From: Ruegeria arenilitoris
GTDB lineage: Bacteria; Pseudomonadota; Alphaproteobacteria; Rhodobacterales; Rhodobacteraceae
Assembly (NCBI RefSeq): GCF_013032445.1
Contig: NZ_WQCA01000018.1
Coordinates: 1 to 61,465 of the forward strand
Reading direction: 5' to 3'
DNA: 61,465 bases
The notes beneath the pieces were generated by a model. The model was not told where the DNA came from. It worked only from the letters and a program-made list of their open reading frames with translations, and did no database searches. Shown piece by piece: positions 23,746 through 33,655 of the stretch; the first letter of the stretch is position 1, and every line of letters starts with the position of its first letter. Position numbers and translations under genes: made by a program.

Positions 23746-25923
23746 TTACCTCAGACGCAGGGCGTTCAGCGACACGGTAATGGACGAGGTCGACATCGCC
23801 AGCGCCGCTATCAGCGGTGTGGCCAAGCCAACCACGGCCAACGGTACTGCGATGATATTATATACGGTAGCGATGCGGAAGTTTTCACGAATCCGTTTTG
23901 TCGCCTTCACCGCCGTATCGCAGGCATCCGCGATTGGGGCAAGATCATTGCCCAGCAGCACGATATCCGACGCCACCCGCGCCGCATCCAGCGCCGAGGC
24001 CGGAGAGATCGACACGTGTGCGGCCGCCAGAGCGGCCGTGTCATTCAGGCCATCGCCAACCATCAGAACGTGACGGCCCTGATCGCTCAACTCCTGCACG
24101 CGGGCTGCCTTATCCTGCGGCAGGGCCTGCGCGACCCAGTTTTCGATTCCCAGCTTTTCAGCCAACGCCTGCACCGCGCCCTGCGTGTCGCCGGAAATCA
24201 GAATGACGTCCTTGCCTGCATTGCGAAGGGCATGAACCGCCTCAGCCGCGCCGGGGCGCTGGCTGTCCGTGAACAGGAATGTTGCAGGGGCTTGCCCGCC
24301 AACAGACAGCCAGGCCGCCGTCTGGTTGCCCTCTTTTGCGCCGGTCCATGCCGCGCGGCCCAGACGCACCCGCTGGCCGCGCCAGTTGCCCTCGGTGCCA
24401 TAGCCCGGAACTTCGGTAACGTCTTTGAGGCTGGCCGGTTTGATCCCGGCGTCGCGTGCAGCCTTGGTCAGCGCCACCGACAATGGATGCGAGGACGCCT
24501 CGGCCAAGGCCAGCGCGATTTGAAGATCCGCACGGGAATGATCACCCAGATTGGTCAGTTCAGGCGTGCCCGAGGTCAGCGTGCCGGTTTTGTCAAAGAC
24601 GACAGTATCGACCTCGGCCAGACGCTCCAGCGCGGTGGCATGTTTGATCAGCATACCCTTGCGAAACAACCGCCCCGAGGCCGCCGTGGTCACCGCCGGA
24701 ACAGCCAGGCCCAACGCACAGGGGCAAGTGATGATCAGAACAGCGGCGGCGATGTTCAGCGCGGTACGGATATCGCCAGAATAGATGTACCAGCCCAGAA
24801 AGCTGAGCGCCGACAGGATGTGCACGCCCGGCGCATAAAGCTTGGCCGCCTTGTCCGCCAGCGAGGTATAGCGTGAACGACCCGATTCAGCGATAGCGAC
24901 CAGATCGGCCATGCGATGCAGCGAGGTATCCTCGCCCACCGCCGTTGCCCGGATGGTCAGCGGACCGGTCAGGTTGACCTCTCCGGCACTGACGGTCAGG
25001 CCAGCCTCGGCAAAGACCGGCAGGGTTTCCCCGGTCAGCAGAGAGCGATCCAGTTCCGACTGGCCAGAGACAATCTCGCCGTCCACCGGCATACGGCCTC
25101 CGGGCCGGACCAAGATCAGATCACTAACGGCCAGCGTGGCCACGGCAACTTCTTCTTCGGCCCCACCGACCAGCTTGATAGCACGGGGCACTTCAAGGGC
25201 GGTTAGTTCTTCAGCCGCAGATCGGGCGGCGGCGCGGGTACGGTAATCCAAGTACCGGCCCGCCAGCAGGAAGAAGGTCAGCGTCAGCGCCGCGTCGAAA
25301 TAGGCGTGCTCACCGCTAAGCGCGGTTTCCCACAGCGACGTCACCAGCGCCAGCACGATGGCGAGCACAATCGGCACGTCCATATTCAAGCGACGCACAC
25401 GCAGAGCGCTCCAGGCGTTGGCAAAGAAGGGCTGCGCAGAAAAGGCAATCGCGGGCAGCGCAATCGCGGCCGAAATCCAGTGGAACATGTCGCGCGTGGC
25501 GTCCGAGGCCCCCGACCAGACCGACACCGACAGCAACATCACGTTCATCGAGGCAAACCCGGCCACCGCCAGACGCATCAACAGATCGCGGCCCGCCTTG
25601 TCCGCCTGCGTGGCCGACAGCGCGCCGGGGTCCAGCTCATGCGCCTCGAAGCCCGCGTTTTCCAGCACCGGGATCAGATCGGCGGCACGCAGGTCGGGTG
25701 CCGCTTTGACCATTGCGCGTTTCAGGGTCAGGTTCACCCGCGCATTTTCCACGCCGGGATGGGCGTTCAGCTCACGCTCGACCGTGGCGATACAGGCCGA
25801 ACAATGGATGCCCGGCAGCGACAGCGCGATCTGCACATCCTGTGGTACCGGGCGCGCCGGTTCCGCCGGGCTGGCAATGCACCCCGGACAGGCTGCCGTG
25901 CCGGATGTAAGCTGCGCCGTCAT
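23746..25923 (-). CDS. ccoI: Copper-translocating P-type ATPase CcoI
   Basis: The 725-residue P1B-ATPase supplies copper for cbb3 oxidase assembly. Residues 12-15 form a CPGC motif, typical of the CcoI/FixI N-terminus. The heavy-metal domain motif HCSAC is at 40-44, the in-membrane metal site CPC at 400-402, and the phosphorylated DKTGT at 444-448. HPLS and GDGLND follow. It is third in ccoGHIS, 4 bases after ccoH. Export toward the periplasm is inferred from the subfamily. Confidence 0.95.
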   Translation of the reverse strand: MTAQLTSGTAACPGCIASPAEPARPVPQDVQIALSLPGIHCSACIATVERELNAHPGVENARVNLTLKRAMVKAAPDLRAADLIPVLENAGFEAHELDPGALSATQADKAGRDLLMRLAVAGFASMNVMLLSVSVWSGASDATRDMFHWISAAIALPAIAFSAQPFFANAWSALRVRRLNMDVPIVLAIVLALVTSLWETALSGEHAYFDAALTLTFFLLAGRYLDYRTRAAARSAAEELTALEVPRAIKLVGGAEEEVAVATLAVSDLILVRPGGRMPVDGEIVSGQSELDRSLLTGETLPVFAEAGLTVSAGEVNLTGPLTIRATAVGEDTSLHRMADLVAIAESGRSRYTSLADKAAKLYAPGVHILSALSFLGWYIYSGDIRTALNIAAAVLIITCPCALGLAVPAVTTAASGRLFRKGMLIKHATALERLAEVDTVVFDKTGTLTSGTPELTNLGDHSRADLQIALALAEASSHPLSVALTKAARDAGIKPASLKDVTEVPGYGTEGNWRGQRVRLGRAAWTGAKEGNQTAAWLSVGGQAPATFLFTDSQRPGAAEAVHALRNAGKDVILISGDTQGAVQALAEKLGIENWVAQALPQDKAARVQELSDQGRHVLMVGDGLNDTAALAAAHVSISPASALDAARVASDIVLLGNDLAPIADACDTAVKATKRIRENFRIATVYNIIAVPLAVVGLATPLIAALAMSTSSITVSLNALRLR

Positions 25924-25927
25924 CCAT

Positions 25928-26386
25928 TCACCCCTTCACGTACAGCGGCACGCGCTGCGCGAACTCGGCACCCGAGCTGTCCTTGGCCACCAGCCGGATG
26001 TTCCAGTTACCCTTGCCCAAGGTCGCCGGGGTTGCGTAGGCTTGGCCATCAAAAGTGAAATCGGGCGAAAAATCCTCTTTCACATGGGTGGCTCTGCCAA
26101 CCACGGCCTGCAATTCCGTCACTTCGACCGGGGCGCCGGTCTTGTCCGTGATGTGTAGGATCAACAGCCCACCCGACACCTCGGCGCGGATGGTCCATCC
26201 CAGCGCCTGCTGTTCCTGCAGACGCTCGTTGAACTCCTGACTGGCGACATACGAGTTCTTCACCTCGAGCCCCGGAAAGGTTTTGACCGCGCTATAGGCC
26301 AACACGAGGTTGACGGCGATGATCACGCCAAAAGCGGCGACAAACACTGCCAGGGCGTGCTTTCCGGTAAACTGACGCTGGGCCAT
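25928..26386 (-). CDS. ccoH: CcoH/FixH-family cbb3 oxidase assembly protein
   Basis: The 152-residue protein has one N-terminal membrane helix (ALAVFVAAFGVIIAVNLVLAYSAV) and a periplasmic beta-rich FixH domain containing GLEVKNSYVASQEFNERLQEQ. The start MAQRQFTGKHAL at 26386 is one base after the ccoG stop codon; an upstream in-frame reading overlaps ccoG and is rejected. FixH assists maturation of the oxidase, probably with CcoI. Confidence 0.93.
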   Translation of the reverse strand: MAQRQFTGKHALAVFVAAFGVIIAVNLVLAYSAVKTFPGLEVKNSYVASQEFNERLQEQQALGWTIRAEVSGGLLILHITDKTGAPVEVTELQAVVGRATHVKEDFSPDFTFDGQAYATPATLGKGNWNIRLVAKDSSGAEFAQRVPLYVKG

Positions 26387-26387
26387 C

Positions 26388-27815
26388 TTAGTTTCCTCGT
26401 CCATTGAACGTGGTGTCCTTATAGGCGCGTTCACCACTTTCCACATCCTCGACCCAGATACGGACCGGCGTGGTATCCGCAGCCGAAGGTCCGGTGCCTT
26501 TTGCCGAAACGATATAAACGCGCGTCAATTGTGCCGTATCCGCGGTGACATTAACAGTGCTGCCCTCGATCCCTTCGATTTGCAGCTGCAGTGCCGGATC
26601 ACCGGCCAGCGTCAACTCGAACGGCCGGTCCTCGCCATGTTTATTGCGCAGACGCACGTCATAAGTGTTTCGGATGGTGCCGTCAGACAGGGTCACGAAG
26701 GTCGGGTTGCGCACCGGCGCCACGGTCAGATCGATGTCCGAGCGGATGAACAGCGCGAACAGCAGGCCAAAGCCAACCGCCGCCCACATCGCTGTATACA
26801 TGATTGTGCGCGGCCGCAGGATGTGTTTCCAAACATTCTTGGGCGGCTCGCCCGCGCGTTCGCGGGTCTCATCACTCAGCGCCATATAATCGATCAGGCC
26901 ACGCGGCTTGCCGATCTTGGCCATCATATCATCACATGCGTCAATGCAAAGCGCGCAGGTAATGCACTCCAACTGCTGACCGTCGCGAATGTCGATCCCT
27001 ACGGGGCAGACATTCACGCAGGCCATGCAATCGATGCAGTCGCCCAACTCGGAATCCGCGGTCCGCTTGCCCTTGCCGCGCGGCTCACCGCGCCATTCGC
27101 GGTAACCAACGACCAAAGTGTCCTCGTCCATCATCGCGGCCTGAATACGCGGCCACGGGCAGGCATAGATACAAATCTGCTCGCGGGCGAATCCACCGAA
27201 CAGAAAGGTCGTGCCGGTCAGAATTAGAACGGTTGTGTAGGCAACAGGGTGGGCGTTGCCCGTGACCAAATCGTGCAACAGCGTCGGCGCGTCGGCAAAA
27301 TAGAACACCCAGGCCCCGCCGGTGGCCACGCCGATCAACAGCCACACGGTCCATTTCGTCAAACGCAGCCGGGCTTTGCGGAAGTCCAGTTTTTCCTGAC
27401 GGTGCAGGCGCAGACGGGCGTTTCGGTCGCCCTCGATCCAGCGCTCAACCAGAATGTAAAGGTCGGTCCACACGGTCTGCGGGCAGGCATAACCGCACCA
27501 CACACGCCCCAGCGCCGAAGTAAACAGGAACAGCCCGAGGCCCGCCATGATCAGCAGGCCCGCGACGAAATAGAACTCGTGCGGCCAGATCTCGATCCAG
27601 AAAAAATAGAACCTTCGGTTTGCAAGGTCCAAAAGCACCGCCTGATCCGGCAAGCTGGGGCCGCGGTCCCACCTGATCCAGGGTGTCAGATAATAAATCC
27701 CCAATGTGACCGCGAGGATGATCCATTTCAGGTTTCGAAAAGGACCGGACACGCGCCGGGGAAAGATGGGCTCCCTAGCAGCGTAAAGGCTGGGGGCGGG
27801 GTCGGAATCGCTCAC
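26388..27815 (-). CDS. ccoG: Cytochrome c oxidase accessory protein CcoG (FixG)
   Basis: The 475-residue membrane iron-sulfur protein supports copper handling during cbb3 assembly. It has several membrane helices in the first half, CGYACP at 107-112 and CIYACP near 215. Two 4Fe-4S clusters are marked by CIDCMACVNVC (260-270) and CITCALCIDAC (284-294). A C-terminal Ig-like FixG domain follows. The start is GTG with GGAG seven bases upstream. It is first in ccoGHIS, with an FNR-type box about 63 bases before the start. Confidence 0.96.
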   Translation of the reverse strand: MSDSDPAPSLYAAREPIFPRRVSGPFRNLKWIILAVTLGIYYLTPWIRWDRGPSLPDQAVLLDLANRRFYFFWIEIWPHEFYFVAGLLIMAGLGLFLFTSALGRVWCGYACPQTVWTDLYILVERWIEGDRNARLRLHRQEKLDFRKARLRLTKWTVWLLIGVATGGAWVFYFADAPTLLHDLVTGNAHPVAYTTVLILTGTTFLFGGFAREQICIYACPWPRIQAAMMDEDTLVVGYREWRGEPRGKGKRTADSELGDCIDCMACVNVCPVGIDIRDGQQLECITCALCIDACDDMMAKIGKPRGLIDYMALSDETRERAGEPPKNVWKHILRPRTIMYTAMWAAVGFGLLFALFIRSDIDLTVAPVRNPTFVTLSDGTIRNTYDVRLRNKHGEDRPFELTLAGDPALQLQIEGIEGSTVNVTADTAQLTRVYIVSAKGTGPSAADTTPVRIWVEDVESGERAYKDTTFNGRGN

Positions 27816-27877
27816 GAGCTGGCTCCAGATGTGGCTGTTTTTTAGGCGTCTTGTCCCAAATCACAGCGTGTCCCACT

Positions 27878-27891
27878 TTGACATGGGTCAA
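27878..27891 (-). promoter_or_regulatory. FNR/FnrL-type box upstream of ccoGHIS
   Basis: TTGACATGGGTCAA is a perfect palindrome of two 5-bp half sites spaced by four bases, and matches the FNR consensus TTGATNNNNATCAA except at the central T/A of each half. It lies 63 bases before the ccoG start codon, a good distance for activation under low oxygen. The local fnrL gene at 33982-34725 is the likely binder. Confidence 0.75.
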
Positions 27892-27916
27892 AAGCGCATC
27901 GCACAGACACCTTTTG

Positions 27917-28792
27917 TCACATGCGACCAGATTGCCGCCTGAGCCAAGCCACAAAAACCTTGACGGCAGGCCGCAGCGGTGCGTCGCCGGTTACAATATG
28001 ATAGCCCCGTTCGCCCGGTTGGCAAAACAGTTCGACAAGGCGGCCCGCTTTTATGTCGGGTTCAACGAAATGCCGCGCCGTGACGGTCACGCCCTGTCCG
28101 GCCCGTAGCCCTTCAAGCACCAGATTGCCTGGCAACATGATGCGCCCGGCACGAGGGCCATGTTCGACCCCCTGCCGGGCAAGCCAAGAGGTCGCCTCGG
28201 TGGTTCCAAGCTCTTCAAGCCAGGGCAGCTGGCTCAGCTCGTCCGGGGTCATCGACACCCTGCCCTGCAGCAGAGAGGGCGCGGCGACAATCACGATCGG
28301 GCTTTGCAGCAGCAGATCCGATACCATCCCCGGCCAGTTCCCGTCGCCGTACCGGATCGCCACATCCACCCCGCCCGGACGCAGGCTGACCAGTTCGGGC
28401 GACGGGTCTAACACCAGAGGGATATCAGGATGGTCGAGCTGAAAGGCAGGCAGGCGCGGCATCAGCCATGACGCCGCAAAAGATGCAGTCAGCGAGACGT
28501 GAACGGGGCGATCCTCGGTCAGGTGCAACAGGTCGGCCACGGCATCGCCGATGGCACCAAATCCCAGATGCAGGGCGCGGGCCAGCCTCTCGCCCTCGGG
28601 GGTCAGGGTCATGGACTTTCCACTTCGGTCCAGCAGCGCGGCACCCAGATGTTTCTCCAACGCGCGCAATTGCTGGCTGATGGCAGCGTGGCTGACATTC
28701 AGCAAGGCCCCCGCCTGCACAACATTTCCTGTTTCCGCAAATGCATGAAAGGCCTTCAGCGACGCAAGCGGCGGCATCTTCAACCAATCCAT
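27917..28792 (-). CDS. LysR-family transcriptional regulator
   Basis: The 291-residue protein has an N-terminal winged helix-turn-helix (LASLKAFHAFAETGNVVQAG, then NVSHAAISQQLRALEKHLG) and a LysR effector domain. The spelling is closest to the GcvA-like subgroup. The start MDWLKMPPLASL at 28792 is chosen; 28 further upstream codons run through the intergenic region and are not family-like. It is divergent from a 45-codon ORF at 28893, the classic layout of a LysR regulator and its target. The effector is unknown. Confidence 0.88.
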   Translation of the reverse strand: MDWLKMPPLASLKAFHAFAETGNVVQAGALLNVSHAAISQQLRALEKHLGAALLDRSGKSMTLTPEGERLARALHLGFGAIGDAVADLLHLTEDRPVHVSLTASFAASWLMPRLPAFQLDHPDIPLVLDPSPELVSLRPGGVDVAIRYGDGNWPGMVSDLLLQSPIVIVAAPSLLQGRVSMTPDELSQLPWLEELGTTEATSWLARQGVEHGPRAGRIMLPGNLVLEGLRAGQGVTVTARHFVEPDIKAGRLVELFCQPGERGYHIVTGDAPLRPAVKVFVAWLRRQSGRM

Positions 28793-28892
28793 ATGTAAAC
28801 CCTGCTTACACGTTCGATTTCCAATTGAGTCGCATTTCCGCGCCCGCAGATCAATCCTGAACCTAGTTAGAGACAAACCCAGGAGAGGTCAG

Positions 28893-29030
28893 ATGCTTTC
28901 TATTCTTGCCAGAACTTTCATGGTCGCCACCCAAACCGACCCGCGTGACGAGCCGTCAAAGCCAAAGCTGCGCTCTAATGATCATTGGGGGAAGAAAAGC
29001 TTGCGCGTCACAGGTTCGTGCTCCAAGTAA
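28893..29030 (+). CDS. Small ORF (45 aa) divergent from the LysR gene
   Basis: ATG at 28893 has AGGAGAGG a few bases upstream, an excellent ribosome site. The product begins MLSILARTFMVATQTDPRDE and is basic toward the C-terminus. The N-terminal part could form an amphipathic helix. No family is recognised. It shares a roughly 100-base intergenic region with the LysR gene, so it may be that regulator's target. It is followed by two stem-loops. Confidence 0.55.
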   Translation: MLSILARTFMVATQTDPRDEPSKPKLRSNDHWGKKSLRVTGSCSK

Positions 29031-29077
29031 AAGGTGCACTGGACCGGTACATTTTGGATCACTAGTCTGGAAATGTA

Positions 29078-29123
29078 GCACCGGCTGTTCAGGAAACGCG
29101 CGAACAGATGGAACAGCCGGTGC
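29078..29123. terminator. Long 13-bp inverted repeat between small ORF and ccoP
   Basis: GCACCGGCTGTTC and GAACAGCCGGTGC pair perfectly around a 20-base loop. It lies between convergent genes. Neither strand has a strong U-run right after the stem, so termination by this hairpin alone is uncertain. Confidence 0.5.
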
Positions 29124-29127
29124 CTCA

Positions 29128-29155
29128 ACCTTCGGGCGGCGAACCGTCCGAAGGT
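29128..29155. terminator. Second stem-loop downstream of ccoP
   Basis: ACCTTCGG and CCGAAGGT pair perfectly, 12 bases past the ccoP stop on the minus strand. On the plus strand it runs into ATTCCTTAA. It probably ends or protects the ccoNOQP message. Confidence 0.5.
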
Positions 29156-29167
29156 ATTCCTTAAACC

Positions 29168-30031
29168 TTACTGACCACCACCAAGCTGGTGGACATAGGC
29201 AGTGACAGCGCGGATTTGCGCGTCAGTGAGACGGTTTTCCCAAGCAGGCATCACACCAAAGCGGCTGTAGGTCACCGTCTCGGTCAAAGCCTCTTGGCTG
29301 CCGCCATAGAGCCAGATCGCGTCGGTCAGGTTCGGCGCGCCCTGGAAGACATCGCCTTTGCCGTCTTCGCCGTGACAGGCCGCACAGTTGTCTTCAAAGA
29401 CAACCTTGCCCGCCTGCGCCGCCGCATCGTCGGTCTGCGCATTGGTCAGAGACATGACGTACTGAACCACCTGAGTGATCTCTTCGCCTTCGAGAATCTC
29501 GCCAAAGGCCGGCATCTCGGAATAGCGCGCATCGTCGCTTTCCTCGTTCCGGATACCGTGAGCGATGGTGAACTCGATATCTTCGAGCGTACCGCCCCAC
29601 AGCCAGGCGTCATCCAGCAGGTTCGGGAAGCCGGTGGCGCCTTGCGCACCCGAGCCGTGGCACTGCGCACACCAGGTGCGGAACACAGCACCACCCGCGT
29701 TCACCGCGTATTGCTGCAGTTCCGCATCGGCCGAGATCTGCTCCAGCGGCGTTTCAACCAGCTTGGCGTTCCACGGTGCGTTCGCCTCTTCGAAACTCAC
29801 CATTTCCTGCTGCACGTCCTCACGCGTGGACCAGCCTAGAACACCGGCCGTTGCAGAATGAACCAGTGGCCATGCGGGATACATGATCGTGTAGATCACG
29901 CCCCAGATAATAGTGGCGTAGAAGGTCCACAGCCACCAGCGTGGCATCGGGTTGTCGAATTCTTCGATGCCGTCCCAGGTATGTCCGGTTGTGTTTGGAT
30001 CGCCCGGCAGTTTTTCAGATGGTTTGCTCAT
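29168..30031 (-). CDS. ccoP: cbb3-type cytochrome c oxidase subunit III (dihaem)
   Basis: The 287-residue protein has an N-terminal CcoP helix pair region ([20 protein letters not shown]) and two periplasmic cytochrome c domains with haem sites CAQCH at 121-125 and CAACH at 216-220. It passes electrons from soluble or membrane cytochromes to CcoO and CcoN. The first codons overlap ccoQ by 4 bases. It is last in ccoNOQP. Confidence 0.97.
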   Translation of the reverse strand: MSKPSEKLPGDPNTTGHTWDGIEEFDNPMPRWWLWTFYATIIWGVIYTIMYPAWPLVHSATAGVLGWSTREDVQQEMVSFEEANAPWNAKLVETPLEQISADAELQQYAVNAGGAVFRTWCAQCHGSGAQGATGFPNLLDDAWLWGGTLEDIEFTIAHGIRNEESDDARYSEMPAFGEILEGEEITQVVQYVMSLTNAQTDDAAAQAGKVVFEDNCAACHGEDGKGDVFQGAPNLTDAIWLYGGSQEALTETVTYSRFGVMPAWENRLTDAQIRAVTAYVHQLGGGQ

Positions 30032-30219
30032 TGCCGCGCCTCCTTAGATTCTGATTCGGCGGGTTTGTCTTGATGCCGGAACGGAATGTTGGCGGTGTCC
30101 TTGTATTCCTTGCTGGCACCGGGGCGGAAAACCCAGATCACGATGCCGACAAAGAAGGCAAACAACAGCAGCAGCATCCAGCTATCCGCGAATTGCCTCA
30201 GGAGTGTATATTCTTCCAT
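30028..30219 (-). CDS. ccoQ: cbb3-type cytochrome c oxidase subunit IV
   Basis: The 63-residue single-span protein starts [20 protein letters not shown] and has the CcoQ tail ([20 protein letters not shown]). The upstream extension in the same frame lies inside ccoO and is rejected. CcoQ stabilises the oxidase. It lies 10 bases after ccoO and overlaps ccoP by 4 bases. Confidence 0.95.
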   Translation of the reverse strand: MEEYTLLRQFADSWMLLLLFAFFVGIVIWVFRPGASKEYKDTANIPFRHQDKPAESESKEARQ

Positions 30220-30229
30220 CACACCCTCC

Positions 30230-30958
30230 TTAGCGGCTCGCGTCCGGGGTGAAGGTCGAGAAATCGACCAGCGTTCCCAGCATCTGCAGATAGGCAACCA
30301 GCGCGTCCGCTTCGGTCAGTTCGGGCTGACCGTCGAAGTTGCGCACGCTGACCTTGTCGCCATAGCGTTCCAGCAGCCCGTCATAGTCGCTGTCCGGGTC
30401 GGCCTGCGCACGAAAGTCCGCCTGGGCGTTGGCCAGCATCTCTTCGGTATAGGGCGTGCCCACCAGAGCGTTTGCCGCCATGATGTCGCCGATATACTTG
30501 CCGTCCAGCTTGCGGTGCTCGAGGAAGCCGTATTTCGGCATCACCGATTCCGGCACAACCGACTGCGGGTCACGCAGGTGGTCCACATGCCACTGGTCCG
30601 AGTAACGACCGCCCACACGTGCCAGATCAGGACCGGTACGCTTGGAGCCCCACTGGAACGGGTGGTCATACATCGACTCAGCCGCCAGCGAATAGTGGCC
30701 ATAGCGTTCGACCTCATCCCGCATCGGGCGGATCATCTGGCTGTGGCAGACATAGCAGCCTTCGCGGATGTAGATCTCACGTCCCGCCATTTCGAGAGGG
30801 GTGTAAGGGCGCATGCCCTCCACCTTCTCGATTGTGTTCTCAAGGTAGAACAGCGGGGTGATCTGAACCAGGCCACCGATGGTTACGACCAGAAAGCTGA
30901 AGATCAGCAGGAGGGTCGCGTTGGTCTCGAGGATCTTATGTTTGTCGAGAATTGCCAT
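30230..30958 (-). CDS. ccoO: cbb3-type cytochrome c oxidase subunit II (monohaem)
   Basis: The 242-residue protein is anchored by one N-terminal helix ([20 protein letters not shown]) and carries one haem c at CYVCH (68-72), followed by the conserved [15 protein letters not shown]. It relays electrons from CcoP to the CcoN haems. It begins 14 bases after ccoN. Confidence 0.97.
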   Translation of the reverse strand: MAILDKHKILETNATLLLIFSFLVVTIGGLVQITPLFYLENTIEKVEGMRPYTPLEMAGREIYIREGCYVCHSQMIRPMRDEVERYGHYSLAAESMYDHPFQWGSKRTGPDLARVGGRYSDQWHVDHLRDPQSVVPESVMPKYGFLEHRKLDGKYIGDIMAANALVGTPYTEEMLANAQADFRAQADPDSDYDGLLERYGDKVSVRNFDGQPELTEADALVAYLQMLGTLVDFSTFTPDASR

Positions 30959-30972
30959 TGCTCCGGCCCTCC

Positions 30973-32580
30973 TTATTCAGCCGGGACCGCGACGGTCAGG
31001 CTGGCCTCTTTGGCCGGTGCCTTCCGCACAGTCATCCACAGGTTGTAGCACATGATCACAGCACCAGCGACGAACATCACGCCACCCAGAGCACGCACCA
31101 CATACATCGGGAACTTGGCCGCCACGGTATCGGCGAACGAGTTCACCAAGAAGCCGTTAGCATCCACTTCACGCCACATCAGGCCTTCCATGATACCGGT
31201 CACCCACATCGACGCGGCGTAAAGCACGATGCCGATTGTGGCGAGCCAGAAGTGCCAGCTGACCATCTGCAGCGAGTACAGACGCTCACGTTTCCACAGG
31301 ACGGGCACCAAGAAGTACAGCGCACCAAAGGTGATCATGCCGTTCCAGCCCAGCGCACCCGAGTGCACGTGACCAATGGTCCAGTCGGTGTAGTGGCTCA
31401 GTGAGTTCACAGCGCGGATCGACATCATCGGGCCTTCAAAGGTGGACATGCCATAGAAGCCGACCGAGATCACCATCATCCGGATCACCGGGTCGGTGCG
31501 CAGCTTGTCCCATGCACCCGACAGGGTCATCAGACCGTTGATCATACCACCCCAAGACGGCATCCACAGGATGATCGAGAACACCATGCCCAGCGTCGAG
31601 GCCCAGTCAGGCAGCGCGGTATAGTGCAGGTGGTGCGGACCGGCCCAAATATACAGGAAGATCAGTGCCCAGAAGTGGATGATCGACAGCTTGTACGAGA
31701 ACACCGGTCGTTCGGCCTGTTTCGGGATGAAGTAGTACATCATGCCCAAGAAGCCTGCAGTCAGGAAAAAGCCCACAGCGTTGTGGCCGTACCACCACTG
31801 GATCATAGCGTCTTGCACGCCCGACCAGACGATGACCGATTTCGAACCCCAGATGCTGACTGGGATGGTCATGTTGTTGACCAGGTGCAGCATGGCAACG
31901 GTGACGATAAACGCCAGATAGAACCAGTTGGCCACATAGATATGCGGCTCTTTCCGCTTGACCACGGTGCCCAGGAACACGGCCAGATAGGCCACCCAGA
32001 CGACGGTCAGCCACAGGTCAACATACCATTCGGGTTCAGCGTATTCTTTCGACTGGGTTCCGCCCAGAACGTATCCGGTTGCGGCCAACACGATGAACAG
32101 CTGGTAGCCCCAGAACACGAACCACGCCAGATTGCCGCCCCACAGGCGCGCGGCGCTGGTGCGTTGCACGACATAAAACGAGGTCGCGATCAGCGCGTTG
32201 CCGCCAAATGCGAAAATCACCGCCGAGGTGTGAAGCGGACGCAAGCGGCCAAAGTTCAGGTAACCCTGCGCCCATTCAAAGTTTAGCGCCGGGAAGGCCA
32301 GCTGGAACGCAATAAAGGTCCCCGCCAGGAACCCGATCACACCCCAAAAAGCGGTTGCGATCACGCCGTAGCGGATGACCCCATCCATGTATTCGCCCGA
32401 GCGATCCACGAGAATATCTGGCTCTTCGGTGTTTCTCAGCGTCCAGATGAACAAACCAACGGCGATAATCATCACCAGAATTGCGTGCACCTGATACGCC
32501 AAATCGCGTGCGTAATTGGTTCCGATCGCCGCGAATATCGCGATCAGACCAAGCACGATCAGCTTGATGTAATTTGACAT
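30973..32580 (-). CDS. ccoN: cbb3-type cytochrome c oxidase subunit I
   Basis: The 535-residue catalytic subunit reduces oxygen with high affinity and pumps protons. Twelve or so membrane helices are visible. The His ligands of haem and CuB appear in [11 protein letters not shown], the HH of AGPHHLHY, and [11 protein letters not shown]. The start [11 protein letters not shown] at 32580 is preferred because AAAGGGA lies just upstream; an in-frame ATG six codons earlier would overlap that site. An FNR-type box lies 95 bases upstream. Confidence 0.97.
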   Translation of the reverse strand: MSNYIKLIVLGLIAIFAAIGTNYARDLAYQVHAILVMIIAVGLFIWTLRNTEEPDILVDRSGEYMDGVIRYGVIATAFWGVIGFLAGTFIAFQLAFPALNFEWAQGYLNFGRLRPLHTSAVIFAFGGNALIATSFYVVQRTSAARLWGGNLAWFVFWGYQLFIVLAATGYVLGGTQSKEYAEPEWYVDLWLTVVWVAYLAVFLGTVVKRKEPHIYVANWFYLAFIVTVAMLHLVNNMTIPVSIWGSKSVIVWSGVQDAMIQWWYGHNAVGFFLTAGFLGMMYYFIPKQAERPVFSYKLSIIHFWALIFLYIWAGPHHLHYTALPDWASTLGMVFSIILWMPSWGGMINGLMTLSGAWDKLRTDPVIRMMVISVGFYGMSTFEGPMMSIRAVNSLSHYTDWTIGHVHSGALGWNGMITFGALYFLVPVLWKRERLYSLQMVSWHFWLATIGIVLYAASMWVTGIMEGLMWREVDANGFLVNSFADTVAAKFPMYVVRALGGVMFVAGAVIMCYNLWMTVRKAPAKEASLTVAVPAE

Positions 32581-32674
32581 ATTGCGTCCCTTTGCCATGC
32601 CCCGCGTGATTCTTTATGTGTCGCGAGACCCATTTGACTGGCTGCTGTTTTGTCGGACAGAAGCCAGAACTGCT

Positions 32675-32688
32675 TTGATCTGTGTCAA
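32675..32688. promoter_or_regulatory. FNR/FnrL-type box between ccoNOQP and usp
   Basis: TTGATCTGTGTCAA differs from TTGATNNNNATCAA at one position. It lies 95 bases from the ccoN start and 87 from the usp start, so one box could serve both divergent transcripts. Confidence 0.8.
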
Positions 32689-32774
32689 GACAATAGCCCG
32701 ATTTCTGTGACAATCGTACTCTTGTTGTTGGGTCATCAGGCCGCAGCAAGACGCTCCGCAGGCACGAGGTCAAA

Positions 32775-33614
32775 ATGGCGTATAAATCTCTTCTCACTGT
32801 CATGACGGACACAAGCCAAAGTGATCCGGCTCTGGCACAGATGGCCGCACTGGCATCCGCGCAGGACGCGCATATCGAAGCGCTTTGCCTAGGCGTCGAC
32901 CGCAGTCAGACCGGCTACTATTACGCGGGTGCCAACGCGCTGATTCTTCAGGAAACACTGACCCGCGCCAATGCCGAAGCCGAGGAAATCCTGACCCACG
33001 CCAAAACCTTTCTTGGCAAGACCGACACCCGGTGGTCGGCCGAAAGCGGGGTGGCGCAGATTTCGGATATCGGTCGCCATGTCGCCCATCGCGCGCGATT
33101 CTCCGACCTCGTCATCCTGCCGCAACCCTATGGCGAAGATCGCGGCGCCGAGGCCGAACCCATCGTCGAAGCCGCAATGTTCGAAGGTCACGCACCGGTT
33201 CTGATCACGCCGCAGGACGCCACGCCCTTCGTGCGACCCGGCACGATCCTGATCGGCTGGAACGAAAGCGTCGAGGCAATGCGCGCCATTCGCCGCGCCA
33301 TGCCTTTCCTGATTGAGGCCGATCTGGTGCGTATCGTCGTCATCGACCCTCCGCGCCACGGTCCCGACCGGTCGGACCCTGGGGGAATGTTGTCACAGAT
33401 GCTGGCCCGTCATGGCGTGAAATGCGAGATTGACGTGCTCAGCAAAACCATGACCCGTGTGTCGGATATTCTCAACCGACACGCCGCAGACACCGAAGCG
33501 GACATGATCGTGATGGGGGCCTATGGCCATTCGCGGTTCCGCGAAGCCATTTTGGGTGGCGCGACCCGGAACATGCTGGAACAATCCTCGGTGCCCGTTT
33601 TCCTCGCCCATTAA
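32775..33614 (+). CDS. Universal stress protein, UspA-type tandem
   Basis: The 279-residue cytoplasmic protein is about twice the length of a single Usp domain. The second domain ends with the nucleotide-binding motif IVMGAYGHSRFREAILGGATRNML, close to the ATP-binding GxxGxSxxxxxxxGS-type loop. The first domain lacks a clear copy of that loop. Such proteins sit beside fnr and cbb3 genes in many alphaproteobacteria, which suggests a role in low-oxygen survival. It shares an FNR box with ccoN. Confidence 0.88.
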   Translation: MAYKSLLTVMTDTSQSDPALAQMAALASAQDAHIEALCLGVDRSQTGYYYAGANALILQETLTRANAEAEEILTHAKTFLGKTDTRWSAESGVAQISDIGRHVAHRARFSDLVILPQPYGEDRGAEAEPIVEAAMFEGHAPVLITPQDATPFVRPGTILIGWNESVEAMRAIRRAMPFLIEADLVRIVVIDPPRHGPDRSDPGGMLSQMLARHGVKCEIDVLSKTMTRVSDILNRHAADTEADMIVMGAYGHSRFREAILGGATRNMLEQSSVPVFLAH

Positions 33615-33630
33615 GGCAAGCTTGATTACG

Positions 33631-33655
33631 AAAACCGCCCCTCGGGGCGGTTTTT
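33631..33655. terminator. Bidirectional terminator between usp and the GlsB-like gene
   Basis: AAAACCGCCCC pairs with GGGGCGGTTTTT. Both strands end in U-runs, and the stop codons of the two convergent genes lie close on either side, that of the GlsB-like gene within a base. Confidence 0.92.
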
